A stretch of 64,000 nucleotides of DNA from Mesorhizobium sp. NBSH29 (GTDB lineage Bacteria; Pseudomonadota; Alphaproteobacteria; Rhizobiales; Rhizobiaceae). The notes under the pieces are model-generated. The model had not been told where the DNA came from, made no database searches, and worked only from the letters and a program-made list of their open reading frames with translations. This document shows positions 9,543 to 19,128 of this stretch, in pieces. Location of the stretch: assembly GCF_015500055.1 (NCBI RefSeq), contig NZ_CP045492.1:940501-1004500 (forward strand), read 5' to 3'. A program made the translations under genes and the position numbers. How positions within the stretch are numbered: the first letter of the stretch is position 1; each line of letters starts with the position of its first letter.

Positions 9543-10457
9543 TCACGCTCCCAGTTGGATTTCGGTGGGCGTAGCGGTCGGGGACACGGTGTCAGTGGCC
9601 TCAGTCGCGGACGCCTTAGTGAGTATTTTGAGCAGACGCGAAATAGTCTCGCGCAAGTCAAGCCGCGACACCACCATGTCCACCATGCCGTGTTCCATCA
9701 GATATTCGGATCTCTGGAACCCTTCGGGCAATTTCTCGCGAATGGTCTGCTCGATAACCCGCGGCCCGGCAAAGCCGATCAGTGCGCCCGGTTCGGCAAT
9801 ATGGACATCGCCGAGCATTGCATACGAGGCGGTAACACCGCCGGTAGTAGGGTTGGTGAGAACGACAACATACGGCAGACCCGCTTCCTTAAGCCGATCA
9901 ACTGCCACCGTCGTCCGAGCCAGTTGCATGAGGGACAAAATCCCCTCCTGCATACGCGCCCCGCCGGATGCCGCAAACAGAACCATAGGCCGCTTGCGTT
10001 CTACAGCAGTCTCGAATCCCCGAATAATAGCTTCGCCGGCAGCCATGCCGAGTGAGCCGCCCATAAAAGCGAAATCCTGAACGGTTGCCAGAATGGGCAA
10101 CCCGTCGATAGTGCCAAGCGCATTGAGGATCGCATCCTCCATGCCAGTTTTGGCCTTGGCGTCTTTCAAACGGTCGATATAACGCTTTTCGTCGCGGAAC
10201 TTCAGGGGATCAACGGGCGCTTTGGGGTTGTCAAGCAGTTCAAATTTGCCGCCGTCGAAAAAGAAGCGCAGCCGCTCCTTGCCAGAGACTTTCATGTGAT
10301 GGCCAGAAGCTGGAATAACAAACTGGTTGCTCTCCAGATCCTTGTGAAACACCATCTCACCCGACTCCGGATCCTTGATCCAGAGGTTCTCGGGCATATC
10401 GCGGCGTCCGAGCATCGAATTGATCTTCGGGCGAACGTAGTTGGTAATCCAGTTCAT
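9543..10457 (-). CDS. accD: Acetyl-CoA carboxylase carboxyltransferase subunit beta
   Basis: A 304-residue AccD that transfers the carboxyl group from biotin carrier to acetyl-CoA, the first step of fatty-acid synthesis. Family blocks seen: [44 protein letters not shown] and [12 protein letters not shown]. The N-terminal segment that in E. coli AccD holds a four-Cys zinc finger reads [18 protein letters not shown] and ends PASGHHMK, with no Cys at all, so the zinc site is absent. It lies 36 bases after trpA. The Pro/Thr-rich tail after about residue 283 is typical of alphaproteobacterial copies. Confidence 0.95.
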   Translation of the reverse strand: MNWITNYVRPKINSMLGRRDMPENLWIKDPESGEMVFHKDLESNQFVIPASGHHMKVSGKERLRFFFDGGKFELLDNPKAPVDPLKFRDEKRYIDRLKDAKAKTGMEDAILNALGTIDGLPILATVQDFAFMGGSLGMAAGEAIIRGFETAVERKRPMVLFAASGGARMQEGILSLMQLARTTVAVDRLKEAGLPYVVVLTNPTTGGVTASYAMLGDVHIAEPGALIGFAGPRVIEQTIREKLPEGFQRSEYLMEHGMVDMVVSRLDLRETISRLLKILTKASATEATDTVSPTATPTEIQLGA

Positions 10458-10493
10458 CGCGTCGGCTCCAATCGTCCGAAAGAGATGGGAAAA

Positions 10494-11336
10494 TTATTGG
10501 GCTGAAGCAAGGCGTGCCGACCGCACTCCTTGCGAAAGTCCGCTGACCAGAGTCGCGACAGCTTCTGCCGGATCGCCCGTCAACTGGCCTTCTGGCCCAA
10601 GCACATTGGCAACTGCGTTAACAATGGCGGTGCCCACCACGACACCATCCGCAGAGGCACCGATGACGCGCGCCTGCTCCGCTGTCTTAACTCCGAATCC
10701 GACGCAAACGGGCAGATCCGTCTGGTTTTTGATTTGCTGTACCGCGTCGGCGACCTTGCTCGTGTCGGCGAGCGCTGAACCTGTAATGCCCGTCATGGAG
10801 ACGTAATAGACAAAGCCGGAGGTGTTTTGCAGCACCTTTGGCAAACGCTTCGCATCAGTGGTCGGCGTAGCCAGTCGGATAAAGTTCACGCCGGCTCTCA
10901 GCGCCGGGATGCACAGTTCTTCATCCATTTCAGGCGGTAGGTCGACAATGATCAGCCCATCAATACCTGCGTCAATCGCATCGGTCAGGAACCGATCCAC
11001 ACCGTGAACATAGATCGGGTTGTAGTAGCCCATCAACACGATGGGCGTTTCAGTGTCCGACGTTCGGAAATCACGGGCCAGCTGCAACGTTTTTTCAAGT
11101 GTCTGGCCCCCCTTCAGTGCGCGCAATCCCGCGGCCTGGATCGCCGGTCCATCGGCCATGGGGTCGGAAAAAGGCATGCCGAGCTCGATAACATCGCTGC
11201 CCGCCTTGGGAAGCGCCTTCATGATGGCAAGCGACGTAGCGTAGTCGGGGTCGCCAGCCATGAAATAGGTCACGAGCGCGGGCCGGTCCTCTTCCTTCAG
11301 CTTGGCGAAGCGACGATCAATGCGCGTGTTGGTCAT
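10494..11336 (-). CDS. trpA: Tryptophan synthase alpha subunit
   Basis: A 280-residue TIM-barrel protein that cleaves indole-3-glycerol phosphate to indole, which is channelled to Trp[17 protein letters not shown] holds the catalytic Glu and Asp; [12 protein letters not shown] and [11 protein letters not shown] form the phosphate-binding loops. The ATG at 11336 begins one base after the trpB stop codon, which indicates translational coupling; a longer in-frame start further upstream would overlap trpB and lacks support. Confidence 0.96.
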   Translation of the reverse strand: MTNTRIDRRFAKLKEEDRPALVTYFMAGDPDYATSLAIMKALPKAGSDVIELGMPFSDPMADGPAIQAAGLRALKGGQTLEKTLQLARDFRTSDTETPIVLMGYYNPIYVHGVDRFLTDAIDAGIDGLIIVDLPPEMDEELCIPALRAGVNFIRLATPTTDAKRLPKVLQNTSGFVYYVSMTGITGSALADTSKVADAVQQIKNQTDLPVCVGFGVKTAEQARVIGASADGVVVGTAIVNAVANVLGPEGQLTGDPAEAVATLVSGLSQGVRSARLASAQ

Positions 11337-11337
11337 G

Positions 11338-12558
11338 TCAGATCTCCATGCCAAGCATGCCCGCCACCGTGTGTACGTCTTTGTCGCCGCGGCCCGACAG
11401 GTTGACGATGATCACCTTGTCGTTAGACATTTCTTTGGCCAGTTTTACGGCATGGGCAATCGCATGCGCCGATTCCAGCGCAGGCATGATTCCCTCAGTC
11501 CGAGTGGTGAGCTGGAAGGCCTCCATCGCCTCGTCGTCGAGGATAGGCACATAAATGACCCGTCCGCTGTCGCGTAGCCATGAATGTTCGGGACCAACGC
11601 CCGGATAGTCAAGCCCTGCCGAGATGGAGTGGCCATCCATGATCTGCCCGTCACCGTTTTGCAAAAGATAGGTCCGGTTGCCATGCAGTACGCCGGGCCT
11701 GCCCGCACTCATTGACGCACAGTGCTCGTCGCCGTCCAGCCCACGCCCGCCGGCCTCGACGCCGTAGATCGCAACGGAACGGTCATCCAGGAACGGATGG
11801 AAAATACCAATAGCATTCGATCCGCCTCCTACTGCCGCCACAATCGCATCGGGCAGGCGCCCTTCGCGTTCAAGGATCTGTTCGCGCGCTTCTAACCCGA
11901 TGACAGACTGAAATTCGCGCACCAACTCTGGATAAGGATGCGGTCCTGCTGCCGTTCCGATCAGGTAGTAGGTGTCCTCGACATTGGTGACCCAGTCGCG
12001 CAGGGCCTCGTTCATGGCATCCTTGAGCGTCCCGTGACCGGAGCTGACCGCGTTGACCTCGGCACCCAGAAGCTTCATGCGAAACACATTGGGTTTTTGC
12101 CGCTCTACATCGGTAGCGCCCATATAGACAACGCAGGGAAGACCGAAACGAGCCGACACGGTCGCTGATGCGACGCCATGCTGGCCGGCCCCCGTCTCGG
12201 CAATGATACGCTTCTTCCCCATGCGCTTCGCCAGCAGGATCTGGCCCAGACAATTGTTGATCTTGTGCGAGCCAGTGTGGTTGAGGTCCTCGCGCTTGAA
12301 ATAGATCTTTGCGCCGCCGACATGCTGGGTCAGCCCCTCGGCGTAATAAAGCTTTGAGGGCCTCCCTGCGTAATGCGTGGAAAGATCCTGCAACTCTGCT
12401 TTGAATGCGGGATCGTTGCGCGCTTTATGCCAGTGATGTTCAAGATCGAGGATCAGCGGCATCAATGTTTCGGCGACAAATCGTCCGCCAAAAATACCGA
12501 ACATCCCCTGCTCATCAGGGCCTGTTCGAAACGAGTTGGGTTCAGCCGGTTTATCCAT
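11338..12558 (-). CDS. trpB: Tryptophan synthase beta subunit
   Basis: A 406-residue PLP enzyme that condenses indole with serine. The PLP lysine is in [10 protein letters not shown] (about residue 97), the phosphate-binding loop is VGGGSNAIG, and the entry [11 protein letters not shown] is present. The ATG at 12558 is preferred over the adjacent in-frame GTG because AGGAGA is placed 7 bases before it. It is a standard TrpB1, expected to work as an alpha2-beta2 complex with the neighbouring TrpA; it follows trpF by 15 bases. Confidence 0.96.
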   Translation of the reverse strand: MDKPAEPNSFRTGPDEQGMFGIFGGRFVAETLMPLILDLEHHWHKARNDPAFKAELQDLSTHYAGRPSKLYYAEGLTQHVGGAKIYFKREDLNHTGSHKINNCLGQILLAKRMGKKRIIAETGAGQHGVASATVSARFGLPCVVYMGATDVERQKPNVFRMKLLGAEVNAVSSGHGTLKDAMNEALRDWVTNVEDTYYLIGTAAGPHPYPELVREFQSVIGLEAREQILEREGRLPDAIVAAVGGGSNAIGIFHPFLDDRSVAIYGVEAGGRGLDGDEHCASMSAGRPGVLHGNRTYLLQNGDGQIMDGHSISAGLDYPGVGPEHSWLRDSGRVIYVPILDDEAMEAFQLTTRTEGIMPALESAHAIAHAVKLAKEMSNDKVIIVNLSGRGDKDVHTVAGMLGMEI

Positions 12559-12573
12559 CACCCGATCTCCTGT

Positions 12574-13233
12574 TCAGGCGTGGCGCCTGCCGCCAGCAGC
12601 CTTCACCGCTCGAAAAAAATCTTCGATAAGCGCTACGTCTTTGGTTCCAGGCGCGCTTTCAACGCCGGAAGAAATGTCGATACCGGGCGGATAGCTAAGG
12701 TTCAGCGCCTCACCTATATTGGCCGCGTTGAGACCACCGGAAAGCATGTAATTAACGTCCCCGTCAAGGGCGGCAAGGACGCGCCAGTCAAAGGTGACAC
12801 CGTTTCCACCTGGAAGCTTTGACCCAGCCGGCGGTTTCGCATCCAGCAAAAAGCGATCTGCAACCGCACGATAGGGAGCAATCAATGCGATATCGGACGC
12901 GTCGCGGATGGCAACAGCCTTCATCACCTCAAGACCGTAACGGGCTTTCACCTCAGCAACCCGCTCGGGCGTCTCATGTCCATGCAGCTGCAGTACGTCA
13001 GGGCGCATGGTATCGACGATGGCTTGAAACGTATCGTCGTCTGCGTCGACGGTAACCGCCACCGCCTTTGCACGGCCCGTTGCTGCCTGCCGCAACGCCC
13101 TGGCGTCGCCTGCTGAAATGTTGCGCGGACTCTTGGCGAAAAAAATAAAACCTATGTGGCTGGCACCACCGTCGAGTGACGCCGCCACGGTATCGGGCGT
13201 CTTCAAGCCGCAGATTTTGATGTCCAAGGTCAT
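12574..13233 (-). CDS. trpF: Phosphoribosylanthranilate isomerase
   Basis: A 219-residue TIM-barrel isomerase. KICGLKTPD at the N-terminus supplies the catalytic Cys, QLHGHE sits mid-protein, and DISSGVESAPGTKD near the C-terminus holds the catalytic Asp and phosphate loop. It isomerises N-(5'-phosphoribosyl)anthranilate in tryptophan synthesis. The ATG at 13233 gives the protein its usual first residues (MTLDIKICG). It heads the trpFBA-accD-folC run; other trp genes are not in this window. Confidence 0.95.
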   Translation of the reverse strand: MTLDIKICGLKTPDTVAASLDGGASHIGFIFFAKSPRNISAGDARALRQAATGRAKAVAVTVDADDDTFQAIVDTMRPDVLQLHGHETPERVAEVKARYGLEVMKAVAIRDASDIALIAPYRAVADRFLLDAKPPAGSKLPGGNGVTFDWRVLAALDGDVNYMLSGGLNAANIGEALNLSYPPGIDISSGVESAPGTKDVALIEDFFRAVKAAGGRRHA

Positions 13234-13290
13234 TGCGGGGGCGTCGCATGAAAGGGCAAAAGAGTCGAGCAAAACTGTTTCTCTTCGGTT

Positions 13291-14049
13291 TCAATCGAAC
13301 GCAATTGCCTGCAACGCGCTTCCATTACGCTTCAACCAAGCTTTGCAGCGCTCCGTATCGGGGCAGAGCTCGGTACACAATTTCCAGAATTTCGGCCCGT
13401 GGTTCATTTCCTTAAGATGAGCCACTTCATGAGCCACCAAATAATCGATTACCGGAGCGGGAGCCATCATGATGCGCCATGAAAATGAAAGCGAACCGTC
13501 AGCGGTGCAGGACCCCCAGCGGCTGGTGGTGTCACGAAATCGCACCGCCTTGGCGCGCCGTCCGACAGTCTCGGTGTGTTTTGCCACGAGAGCGTCGATA
13601 TCCCGTTTGGCTTCGCGCTTGAGAAAATCCGCGACCCGGCGCGCAAGATGGCGGCGGTCGCCAAAGACTGTCAGCTTCGGCCCATCAGCGTCGATTATCT
13701 GCGTCACAGTGCCACGCGCACCGGGTTCGTGGATGATGAGGTGCGCAACGCCACGCACGGGAATCTTGATACCCGGCCTCACCTGCGGTCGATCAGGCAC
13801 CTTGGAAAGCCGCTGCTCCAACCAACCCTGATGGCGGCTGAGAAACCGTTCGACCTCTCCTCCCGCCACGCCTGGAGGTACTGTTATTCTGAGTCCCCGA
13901 CCGCCGGCATCGATGCGCAGGGTAAGCCGCCGAGCACGTTCGTTCTCAACGATGCGAAGCGAAAGTGTTCGCCCGGCAACATCGTGCGTGCGCTCGCCCA
14001 GCGCGGTTCGGGGATCATCAGACCAGCGTTTCAGAAAGCCGAAGGACAT
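13291..14049 (-). CDS. YgjP-family zinc-dependent hydrolase
   Basis: A 252-residue protein of the DUF45/YgjP family. The zinc motif HEVAHLKEMNHGPKFW (HExxH with a downstream His) is near residue 205, preceded by the family signature TTSRWGSC and SFSWRIMMAP. E. coli YgjP has been reported to be a UTP pyrophosphatase, but the fold resembles metalloproteases and the substrate here is unknown. It lies 57 bases upstream of trpF on the same strand and may share its transcript. Confidence 0.85.
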   Translation of the reverse strand: MSFGFLKRWSDDPRTALGERTHDVAGRTLSLRIVENERARRLTLRIDAGGRGLRITVPPGVAGGEVERFLSRHQGWLEQRLSKVPDRPQVRPGIKIPVRGVAHLIIHEPGARGTVTQIIDADGPKLTVFGDRRHLARRVADFLKREAKRDIDALVAKHTETVGRRAKAVRFRDTTSRWGSCTADGSLSFSWRIMMAPAPVIDYLVAHEVAHLKEMNHGPKFWKLCTELCPDTERCKAWLKRNGSALQAIAFD

Positions 14050-14137
14050 GGATTAAAGATCGCCGATTCGACCAGAAAATGCGCTAGAAATCGTGTCTAA
14101 GGATTGGAAATAAGTGATGTGAAGTTCGCGCGCTGAC

Positions 14138-14173
14138 AAAAAAATATCGACGCCAGAATCCCGGCGTCGATAT
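14138..14173 (-). terminator. Rho-independent terminator after the DUF2852 gene
   Basis: Perfect 11-bp stem ATATCGACGCC / GGCGTCGATAT with an 8-base loop, followed on the minus strand by seven T residues. It lies 21 bases past the stop codon of the 14194-14658 gene. Confidence 0.88.
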
Positions 14174-14193
14174 CGTCTTTCAAGCGCAATAAG

Positions 14194-14658
14194 TCATGCT
14201 TCGTCGAGCAGCCCGCCAGACTTGCCCCTGCTTCTCGGAGTGGTCGTCGGCGCGGTAGCTCTGTTGCGATTGGCCATAAACCGGTCAAATTCGTCCTGGT
14301 CTTTGGCTCGGCGCAACTCGCGGGCGTATTCGTCAAACTCTTCGAGCATATCGTCAAGCTTCTTGCGTTCCTCAGCGAGACGCTCAAGTTCCGTTCCGCG
14401 CCAGTCATCGAAAGCCACGTTGCCGGTTCGCGCATTTCCGTGTCCCCAGCGATGGGCTTTGTCTGCGCCGCGCCGGCAGCTAGCGAAAATACCATCAGTG
14501 GCGCGATTTGCGTCGCGCTTGAAGCCCTCGAGCCGGTCGCCCCAGATAATATAGGCGATCATGGCAAGGCCTAGCGGCCAGAACACCATGAAGCCGATCA
14601 CCATCATCGCAATGGTTGCCGGCGTCCAGGCCGGACGGATCAGTGCAGTTGTGTTCAT
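14194..14658 (-). CDS. DUF2852 membrane protein
   Basis: A 154-residue protein with one strong hydrophobic segment at about residues 15-40 (IAMMVIGFMVFWPLGLAMI) followed by a charged region rich in Glu and Arg (about 85-130: LERLAEERKKLDDMLEEFDE) that is likely a coiled coil. This matches DUF2852, a family largely limited to Alphaproteobacteria with no established function. GGAG lies upstream of the ATG and a strong terminator follows, so it is probably monocistronic. Confidence 0.82.
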   Translation of the reverse strand: MNTTALIRPAWTPATIAMMVIGFMVFWPLGLAMIAYIIWGDRLEGFKRDANRATDGIFASCRRGADKAHRWGHGNARTGNVAFDDWRGTELERLAEERKKLDDMLEEFDEYARELRRAKDQDEFDRFMANRNRATAPTTTPRSRGKSGGLLDEA

Positions 14659-14776
14659 CGTCTCCCGTTCCTTCAGTTGGAGGCGGCGGGAAATGCTGCC
14701 GCTGAAATCGAGATGGGAAAACCAATATGGCGATTCAAGATCGGTTCGTCAGATTCCGGATAAGACGTTGAAGAAA

Positions 14777-15919
14777 TTACGCTGTTTTGAACGAATCAAG
14801 AGTTAGAACAACCAGGCCTGCCAGCAATCCCCAGAAGGCGGCGCCCACGCCGAACAGCGTGAGGCCCGAGGCGGTGACAGCAAATGTAACTGTAGCAGCC
14901 ATGCGCTCGGTTTCATCCTTAAGTGCAATAGTTAGCGCATTGGCCAGAGCGCCAAGCAATGCCAGCCCGGCGACAAGCACGATCAGATTTTGCGGAAGCA
15001 CCGAAAAAAGCGCCACCAACGAGGCACCGAAGAGCGCGAAGACGAAGTAGGCCATCGAGTAGAACGGTCCGGTCTTCCAGCGTTGCTCGGGATCAGGATG
15101 GACGTCCGGGCCGGTACAGATTGCTGCCGAGATCGCGGCAAGGTTTGTCGTGAGTGCTCCGAACGGGGCGGTGAGTAATGAAACGAGCCCTGTGACGGTG
15201 ACGATTGGTCCAGCCTTCGGAGTGTAGCCGGCAGCCCTCAAAACCGCGAGCCCCGACAGATTCTGGGATGCCATGGTGACGAGATAGAGTGGCAAGGCCA
15301 GGCCAATCGCCGCCGACAACGAAAAGCTTGGAGCAATCAGCGTCAGCGTAGAAATCTGCGGCGCTGGCATCGCGCCCAGCCGTCCCAGGAGAAATGCGAG
15401 CACGCCGCCTCCAACAAGCACAGCAAGCACCGAGAGCGCCGGGTTGATAAGCCGGATCAGAAAAAACGCAGCCACCAACGGCGCGATAAGCAAGGGATCA
15501 GCCGGCACCGCCTTTGCTGCATTCATAGCAAAACTCACAACGATGCCAGCAAGCATGGCCGAGGCGATTGACGCCGGTATACGGGCGATCAACCGGGTTA
15601 GCGGTCGAAACAGTCCGGTAGCGATCAACATCAGTGCAGCGAGTATGAACGCGCCGACCGCGTCGTTCATGGTGAAGCCGCTGCTGGCTGCAATGAGGGC
15701 TGCGCCCGGCGTCGACCACGCGGTGATAACGGGCATACGCGTCTTCCACGACAACCACGCCGTTTCAAGCGCCATGGCCAGGCAGATCGCAGTCACCCAA
15801 CTTGCCGTCTGTGCTTGCGTGGCGTCGACGGCATCGGCAGCCGCGATGATAAGCGCTAAGGTGCCTCCGAAGCCGACAATGGCGGCCACGAAAGCCGAAA
15901 CCGGGATGGATATGCGCAT
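14777..15919 (-). CDS. benE: BenE-family (benzoate/H+ symporter-type) membrane transporter
   Basis: About 380 residues and almost entirely hydrophobic, with 11-12 predicted membrane segments. TAWSTPGAALIA and the alternating Gly/Ala-rich helices match the BenE family. Family members are annotated as benzoate:proton symporters, but no benzoate-degradation genes are nearby, so the substrate is open. The ATG at 15919 overlaps the stop of the upstream hydrolase gene (TGATG); an alternative ATG lies at 15925. The two genes are translationally coupled and probably co-transcribed. Confidence 0.85.
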   Translation of the reverse strand: MRISIPVSAFVAAIVGFGGTLALIIAAADAVDATQAQTASWVTAICLAMALETAWLSWKTRMPVITAWSTPGAALIAASSGFTMNDAVGAFILAALMLIATGLFRPLTRLIARIPASIASAMLAGIVVSFAMNAAKAVPADPLLIAPLVAAFFLIRLINPALSVLAVLVGGGVLAFLLGRLGAMPAPQISTLTLIAPSFSLSAAIGLALPLYLVTMASQNLSGLAVLRAAGYTPKAGPIVTVTGLVSLLTAPFGALTTNLAAISAAICTGPDVHPDPEQRWKTGPFYSMAYFVFALFGASLVALFSVLPQNLIVLVAGLALLGALANALTIALKDETERMAATVTFAVTASGLTLFGVGAAFWGLLAGLVVLTLDSFKTA

Positions 15920-16692
15920 CAGCATGCCCGCAAAACGAGTTCGTCGACAGCCCGGAGCATGAGGGCGAGATCCTGGGGGCGCGAGAGTCGGTGGTCGCCG
16001 TCTGGCACCAACGATAGTGTCACATCGTCTGCTGGCAGGCAGCTGACAAGTTTAAGGGCATGAGCGTGCGGAACATCGGGGTCGTTCATGCCTTGGATGA
16101 TATGTACGGGGCAATGGGTATCGATGGGCCCGGTCATTACCCTGTTGGACCGCCCATCCTCCATGAGAGCTCTCGTATATATGTTGGGGCCTTCCGAATA
16201 GTCTGACGGTTCTTCGAAATAGCCATTCAATTTGAGTTCTTGTCGCTGGGCCTCGGAAAGTGCTGGCTCGACAAGGTCTGTGGTGAAGTCGGGCGCAGGA
16301 GCGAGGAGAAGCATTCCGGCAATACGGCCGTATGAACCACTTTGGGCAAGCCTTTGTGCCATCCTTAGCGCAATCCAAGCGCCCATCGACGATCCGATAA
16401 GGATCTGGCGTTCACCGCCAAATTGGCGAAACACGGCCAGACTTTGCTCGAGCCACAGCGAAATTGTGCCTTCGCGGAATGAGCCGCCGGATTCGCCATG
16501 GCCCGAATAATCGTGGCGCACCATGGCCCTTCCCTTGTCTGCAGCCCAGCCGTCAAGAGCGGCAGCCTTGGTTCCGCTCATATCCGATCGGTATCCGCCA
16601 AGCCACATCAACCCTGGACCGCGCCCTTTACGCCGTCGCACCGCGATTGGCACACCACCCACGTCCAGAATCTCGGGTTGCGATTTGTGCAT
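15919..16692 (-). CDS. Alpha/beta hydrolase
   Basis: A hydrolase of about 257 residues with the nucleophile elbow GSSMGA (Ser), the family entry LWLGG-like segment LMWLGGYRSDMSG, RHDYSGHGESGG and a C-terminal catalytic His in VPDGDHRLSRP; the Asp is probably in GMNDPDVPH. This resembles the palmitoyl-protein thioesterase ABHD10 / 'alpha/beta hydrolase' group of Rhizobiales. The ATG at 16692 is chosen for the AGGGG just upstream; an ATG at 16716 is an alternative. Substrate unknown. Coupled to the BenE gene downstream. Confidence 0.8.
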   Translation of the reverse strand: MHKSQPEILDVGGVPIAVRRRKGRGPGLMWLGGYRSDMSGTKAAALDGWAADKGRAMVRHDYSGHGESGGSFREGTISLWLEQSLAVFRQFGGERQILIGSSMGAWIALRMAQRLAQSGSYGRIAGMLLLAPAPDFTTDLVEPALSEAQRQELKLNGYFEEPSDYSEGPNIYTRALMEDGRSNRVMTGPIDTHCPVHIIQGMNDPDVPHAHALKLVSCLPADDVTLSLVPDGDHRLSRPQDLALMLRAVDELVLRAC

Positions 16693-16807
16693 CTTGCCCC
16701 TCGTTGCGCATTGCAAGCTCTTCTGCCACGAACCGGACCGACCGGGTAGTCAGTGCGCATTTTAGACGATTTCAGGTTTGACGGTGATTCTTTCAAACGG
16801 CTGTGCT

Positions 16808-16837
16808 ATTGACACCGCCATTGTGCGAACGACATAG
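16808..16837 (+). promoter_or_regulatory. Putative infC promoter
   Basis: A perfect -35 TTGACA at 16808-16813 with CATAGC as a possible -10 18 bases later. It lies in the divergent gap between the hydrolase and infC, about 55 bases before the infC start. The -10 match is weak. Confidence 0.5.
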
Positions 16838-16892
16838 CGCATACCCGTTTTAGAACGCCGATACTTATCGAAACAGCCAGGAGAATACGACC

Positions 16893-17429
16893 ATTCGCAG
16901 ACCCTTTAAAGCCGCAGCGCCCACCAAGGACGGGCCGCGCGCCAATCGAGACATCCGGGTACCCCGGGTCCAACTCATCGACGTGGACGGAAGCAACCGC
17001 GGCAACGTGTCAATCAACGACGCGTTGCTCGCCGCAGAGGAACAGGGTCTCGATCTCGTCGAGATTTCCCCCAACGCAGAGCCACCTGTCGTCAAAATTC
17101 TCGATCTTGGAAAGCTGAAATACGCCAATCAGAAAAAGGCTGCAGAGGCGCGGAAGAACCAAAAGGTCATCGAGATCAAGGAGATCAAGATGCGCCCCAA
17201 CATCGATACCCATGACTATGAGGTGAAGATGCGCGCCGTGCGCCGGTTCTTCGAGGAAGGCGACAAGGTCAAGCTGACCCTTCGCTTCCGCGGTCGCGAA
17301 ATGGCCCATATGGAGCTGGGCATGCAGCTTTTGAACAAGGTGCGAGAAGAAGTGGCGACAATTGCCAAGGTGGAGGCCGAGCCGAAGCTCGAAGGACGCC
17401 AGATGATGATGGTGCTTGCCCCACGTTAA
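16893..17429 (+). CDS. infC: Translation initiation factor IF-3 (ATT start)
   Basis: A 178-residue IF-3. N-terminal domain blocks [10 protein letters not shown] and [19 protein letters not shown], a lysine-rich linker [16 protein letters not shown], and the C-terminal domain [15 protein letters not shown] and [11 protein letters not shown] are all present. The only codon that gives the expected N-terminus (RRPFKAAAP) behind a good AGGAGA (8-base spacing) is ATT at 16893. A rare AUU start is known in E. coli infC, where IF-3 represses its own mRNA by rejecting non-AUG starts; the same feedback is likely here. A strong terminator follows, so infC is separated from rpmI-rplT. Confidence 0.95.
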   Translation: MRRPFKAAAPTKDGPRANRDIRVPRVQLIDVDGSNRGNVSINDALLAAEEQGLDLVEISPNAEPPVVKILDLGKLKYANQKKAAEARKNQKVIEIKEIKMRPNIDTHDYEVKMRAVRRFFEEGDKVKLTLRFRGREMAHMELGMQLLNKVREEVATIAKVEAEPKLEGRQMMMVLAPR

Positions 17430-17450
17430 GGCGTGCGTCACATAGGCTTG

Positions 17451-17477
17451 AGGCCGCTTACGCGGCCTTTTGTTTTG
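17451..17477 (+). terminator. Rho-independent terminator after infC
   Basis: Stem AGGCCGC / GCGGCCT with a TTAC loop followed by TTTTGTTTT, 21 bases past the infC stop. Confidence 0.88.
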
Positions 17478-17528
17478 GCCCCGATTTCGTGCCCAGGTGC
17501 GGCAAAGGCAATTTTTGAGGGTAGTTAC

Positions 17529-18182
17529 ATGGTTGCGTCGACGCGGCCCGAAACCATAAAGACAAAATCCGCCGACGAGCTAAGCCGTTATCAGCGTCGG
17601 CGTCGCCAGGTGCTGGCGGTACTCGTTGTGTTCATGCTCATGGCGTTGCTGTTTGTTCGTTCGGCCTATGCGCCTTCAGATGGTATGCACGAACATATCG
17701 AAGCTTTCGGTATCGGCGCCATGGTCTTTGCCATCCTCGGCCGTACCTGGTGTACTCTCTATATAGGCGGGCGAAAGAGTTCCGAGATAGTCAGGGGCGG
17801 GCCCTATTCGGTAACGCGCAATCCACTTTACGTTTTCAGCGCCATCGGCGCTGGAGGAATAGGAGCAATGTCAGGCAGCCTTACGGTCGCCTTTCTGCTC
17901 GCGTTCCTCTGCTACATCGCTTTCCACGCAGTAATCCTCGTTGAGGAAGCATATCTGGAGCAAAACTTCGGCGCCCCCTACAAGAGTTATATGCAGGACG
18001 TGCCGCGCTTCTTCCCAAACCCGTGGCTGTTTCGCGAGAGCGACATGCTTTCCGTAAGGCCACAGACCCTCTATCGAACCTTCACCGATGGACTTTTCTT
18101 CCTCGCCGCCTATCCATTTTTTGAAGTGATAGAAAACCTGCAGGAAAGCGGCTTTTTGCCCGTCCTCCTGCATCTCTATTAG
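17529..18182 (+). CDS. Isoprenylcysteine carboxyl methyltransferase (ICMT)-like membrane protein
   Basis: A 217-residue membrane protein with about five hydrophobic segments. The core GPYSVTRNPLYVFSAIG (about residues 97-113) and the following EEAYLEQNFGAPYKSYMQDVPRF (split here: EEAYLEQNFG then YKSYMQDVPRF) are the ICMT/PEMT signature, with the Arg-Asn-Pro and Glu-Glu positions that bind S-adenosylmethionine in family structures. Bacterial members methylate unknown lipids or small molecules. It sits between infC and rpmI, isolated by terminator and promoter on either side. The ATG at 17529 is chosen over earlier in-frame codons because those fall inside the infC terminator. Confidence 0.8.
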   Translation: MVASTRPETIKTKSADELSRYQRRRRQVLAVLVVFMLMALLFVRSAYAPSDGMHEHIEAFGIGAMVFAILGRTWCTLYIGGRKSSEIVRGGPYSVTRNPLYVFSAIGAGGIGAMSGSLTVAFLLAFLCYIAFHAVILVEEAYLEQNFGAPYKSYMQDVPRFFPNPWLFRESDMLSVRPQTLYRTFTDGLFFLAAYPFFEVIENLQESGFLPVLLHLY

Positions 18183-18209
18183 CGGCTTGGTTCCAGAAAA
18201 AAGAGTCGG

Positions 18210-18238
18210 TTGCGCTTTTAGGGCTTCGCCGGTATAAG
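18210..18238 (+). promoter_or_regulatory. Putative rpmI-rplT promoter
   Basis: TTGCGC at 18210-18215 and TATAAG at 18233-18238 with a 17-base spacer, about 140 bases before rpmI. The leader that follows has an inverted repeat CATGCC-AA-GGCATG at 18333-18346 and could hold an L20-responsive structure; that part is speculation. Confidence 0.55.
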
Positions 18239-18377
18239 GCCGCGTTCAGAACCGTCCGGCAGGGCATGCCGTGGCGGTTCGCAATGCTTTTCAGGCTAGG
18301 TCTGCCTGAAATTGAAAAATGAAGGGACGCCACATGCCAAGGCATGAAAGGAAGTCCTGCAAAAACGGAGTAGCAAA

Positions 18378-18581
18378 ATGCCCAAGATGAAGACCAAATC
18401 AGCCGCCAAAAAGCGGTTTAAGATTACTGGTACCGGTAAAGTTTTGTCGGCTGCTGCCGGCAAGCGTCACGGCATGATCAAGCGTTCCAACAAGTTTATT
18501 CGAAATGCTCGCGGCACGATGGTTCTGGCTGAACCGGATGGCAAGAAGATCATCAAGAATTTTCTGCCGAACGGCCTTTGA
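18378..18581 (+). CDS. rpmI: 50S ribosomal protein L35
   Basis: A 67-residue basic protein beginning [20 protein letters not shown] and ending in the family's LPNGL-type tail, the usual length for L35. GGAG lies about 8 bases before the ATG. It is co-transcribed with rplT 34 bases downstream. In E. coli the pair is repressed by L20 binding to mRNA. Confidence 0.98.
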   Translation: MPKMKTKSAAKKRFKITGTGKVLSAAAGKRHGMIKRSNKFIRNARGTMVLAEPDGKKIIKNFLPNGL

Positions 18582-18615
18582 GCCTCGGCCCGGAACGAAT
18601 TAAGGAGATCATGAC

Positions 18616-19020
18616 ATGGCACGCGTAAAAAGAGGCGTTACCTCACACGCCAAGCACAAAAAAGTTCTGAAGGCCGCCAAAGGTTTCTACGGTCGCCGTA
18701 AGAATACCATTCGTATTGCAAAGCAGGCTGTCGAAAAGTCGCTGCAATACGCATATCGCGATCGCAAGAACCGCAAGCGCAACTTCCGCGCTCTGTGGGT
18801 GCAGCGCATCAACGCCGCTGTTCGCGAGCAGGGCCTGACCTACGGCCGCTTCATTGATGGTCTGAACAAGTCCGGCATCGAGATCGACCGCAAGGTTCTT
18901 TCGGATATGGCAATTCACGAGCCACAGGCATTTGCTGCTCTCGTGGTTAAGGCAAAAGCTGCCCTTGAATATCTGAAGGACACCACCCCGAACGCTTTTG
19001 AAAGCGCTGTCGCCGCCTAA
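18616..19020 (+). CDS. rplT: 50S ribosomal protein L20
   Basis: A 134-residue ribosomal protein: [19 protein letters not shown], the basic helix [19 protein letters not shown], and [20 protein letters not shown] are diagnostic. The strong Shine-Dalgarno AAGGAG lies just upstream. It is needed for early 50S assembly and, by family precedent, may regulate its own operon. A strong terminator follows. Confidence 0.98.
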   Translation: MARVKRGVTSHAKHKKVLKAAKGFYGRRKNTIRIAKQAVEKSLQYAYRDRKNRKRNFRALWVQRINAAVREQGLTYGRFIDGLNKSGIEIDRKVLSDMAIHEPQAFAALVVKAKAALEYLKDTTPNAFESAVAA

Positions 19021-19060
19021 GGCCAGCCGCTTCCCAAGCGATTCGATACTTGATTTGGGA

Positions 19061-19097
19061 AACCCGCGCTGGCACGGCTGGCGCGGGTTTTTTGCTT
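19061..19097 (+). terminator. Rho-independent terminator after rplT
   Basis: Stem AACCCGCGC / GCGCGGGTT with an 11-base loop, then TTTTTTGCTTTT, 40 bases past the rplT stop. Confidence 0.9.
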
Positions 19098-19128
19098 TTG
19101 TGCGTAGCTAGCCACGTTGAGAGACATG

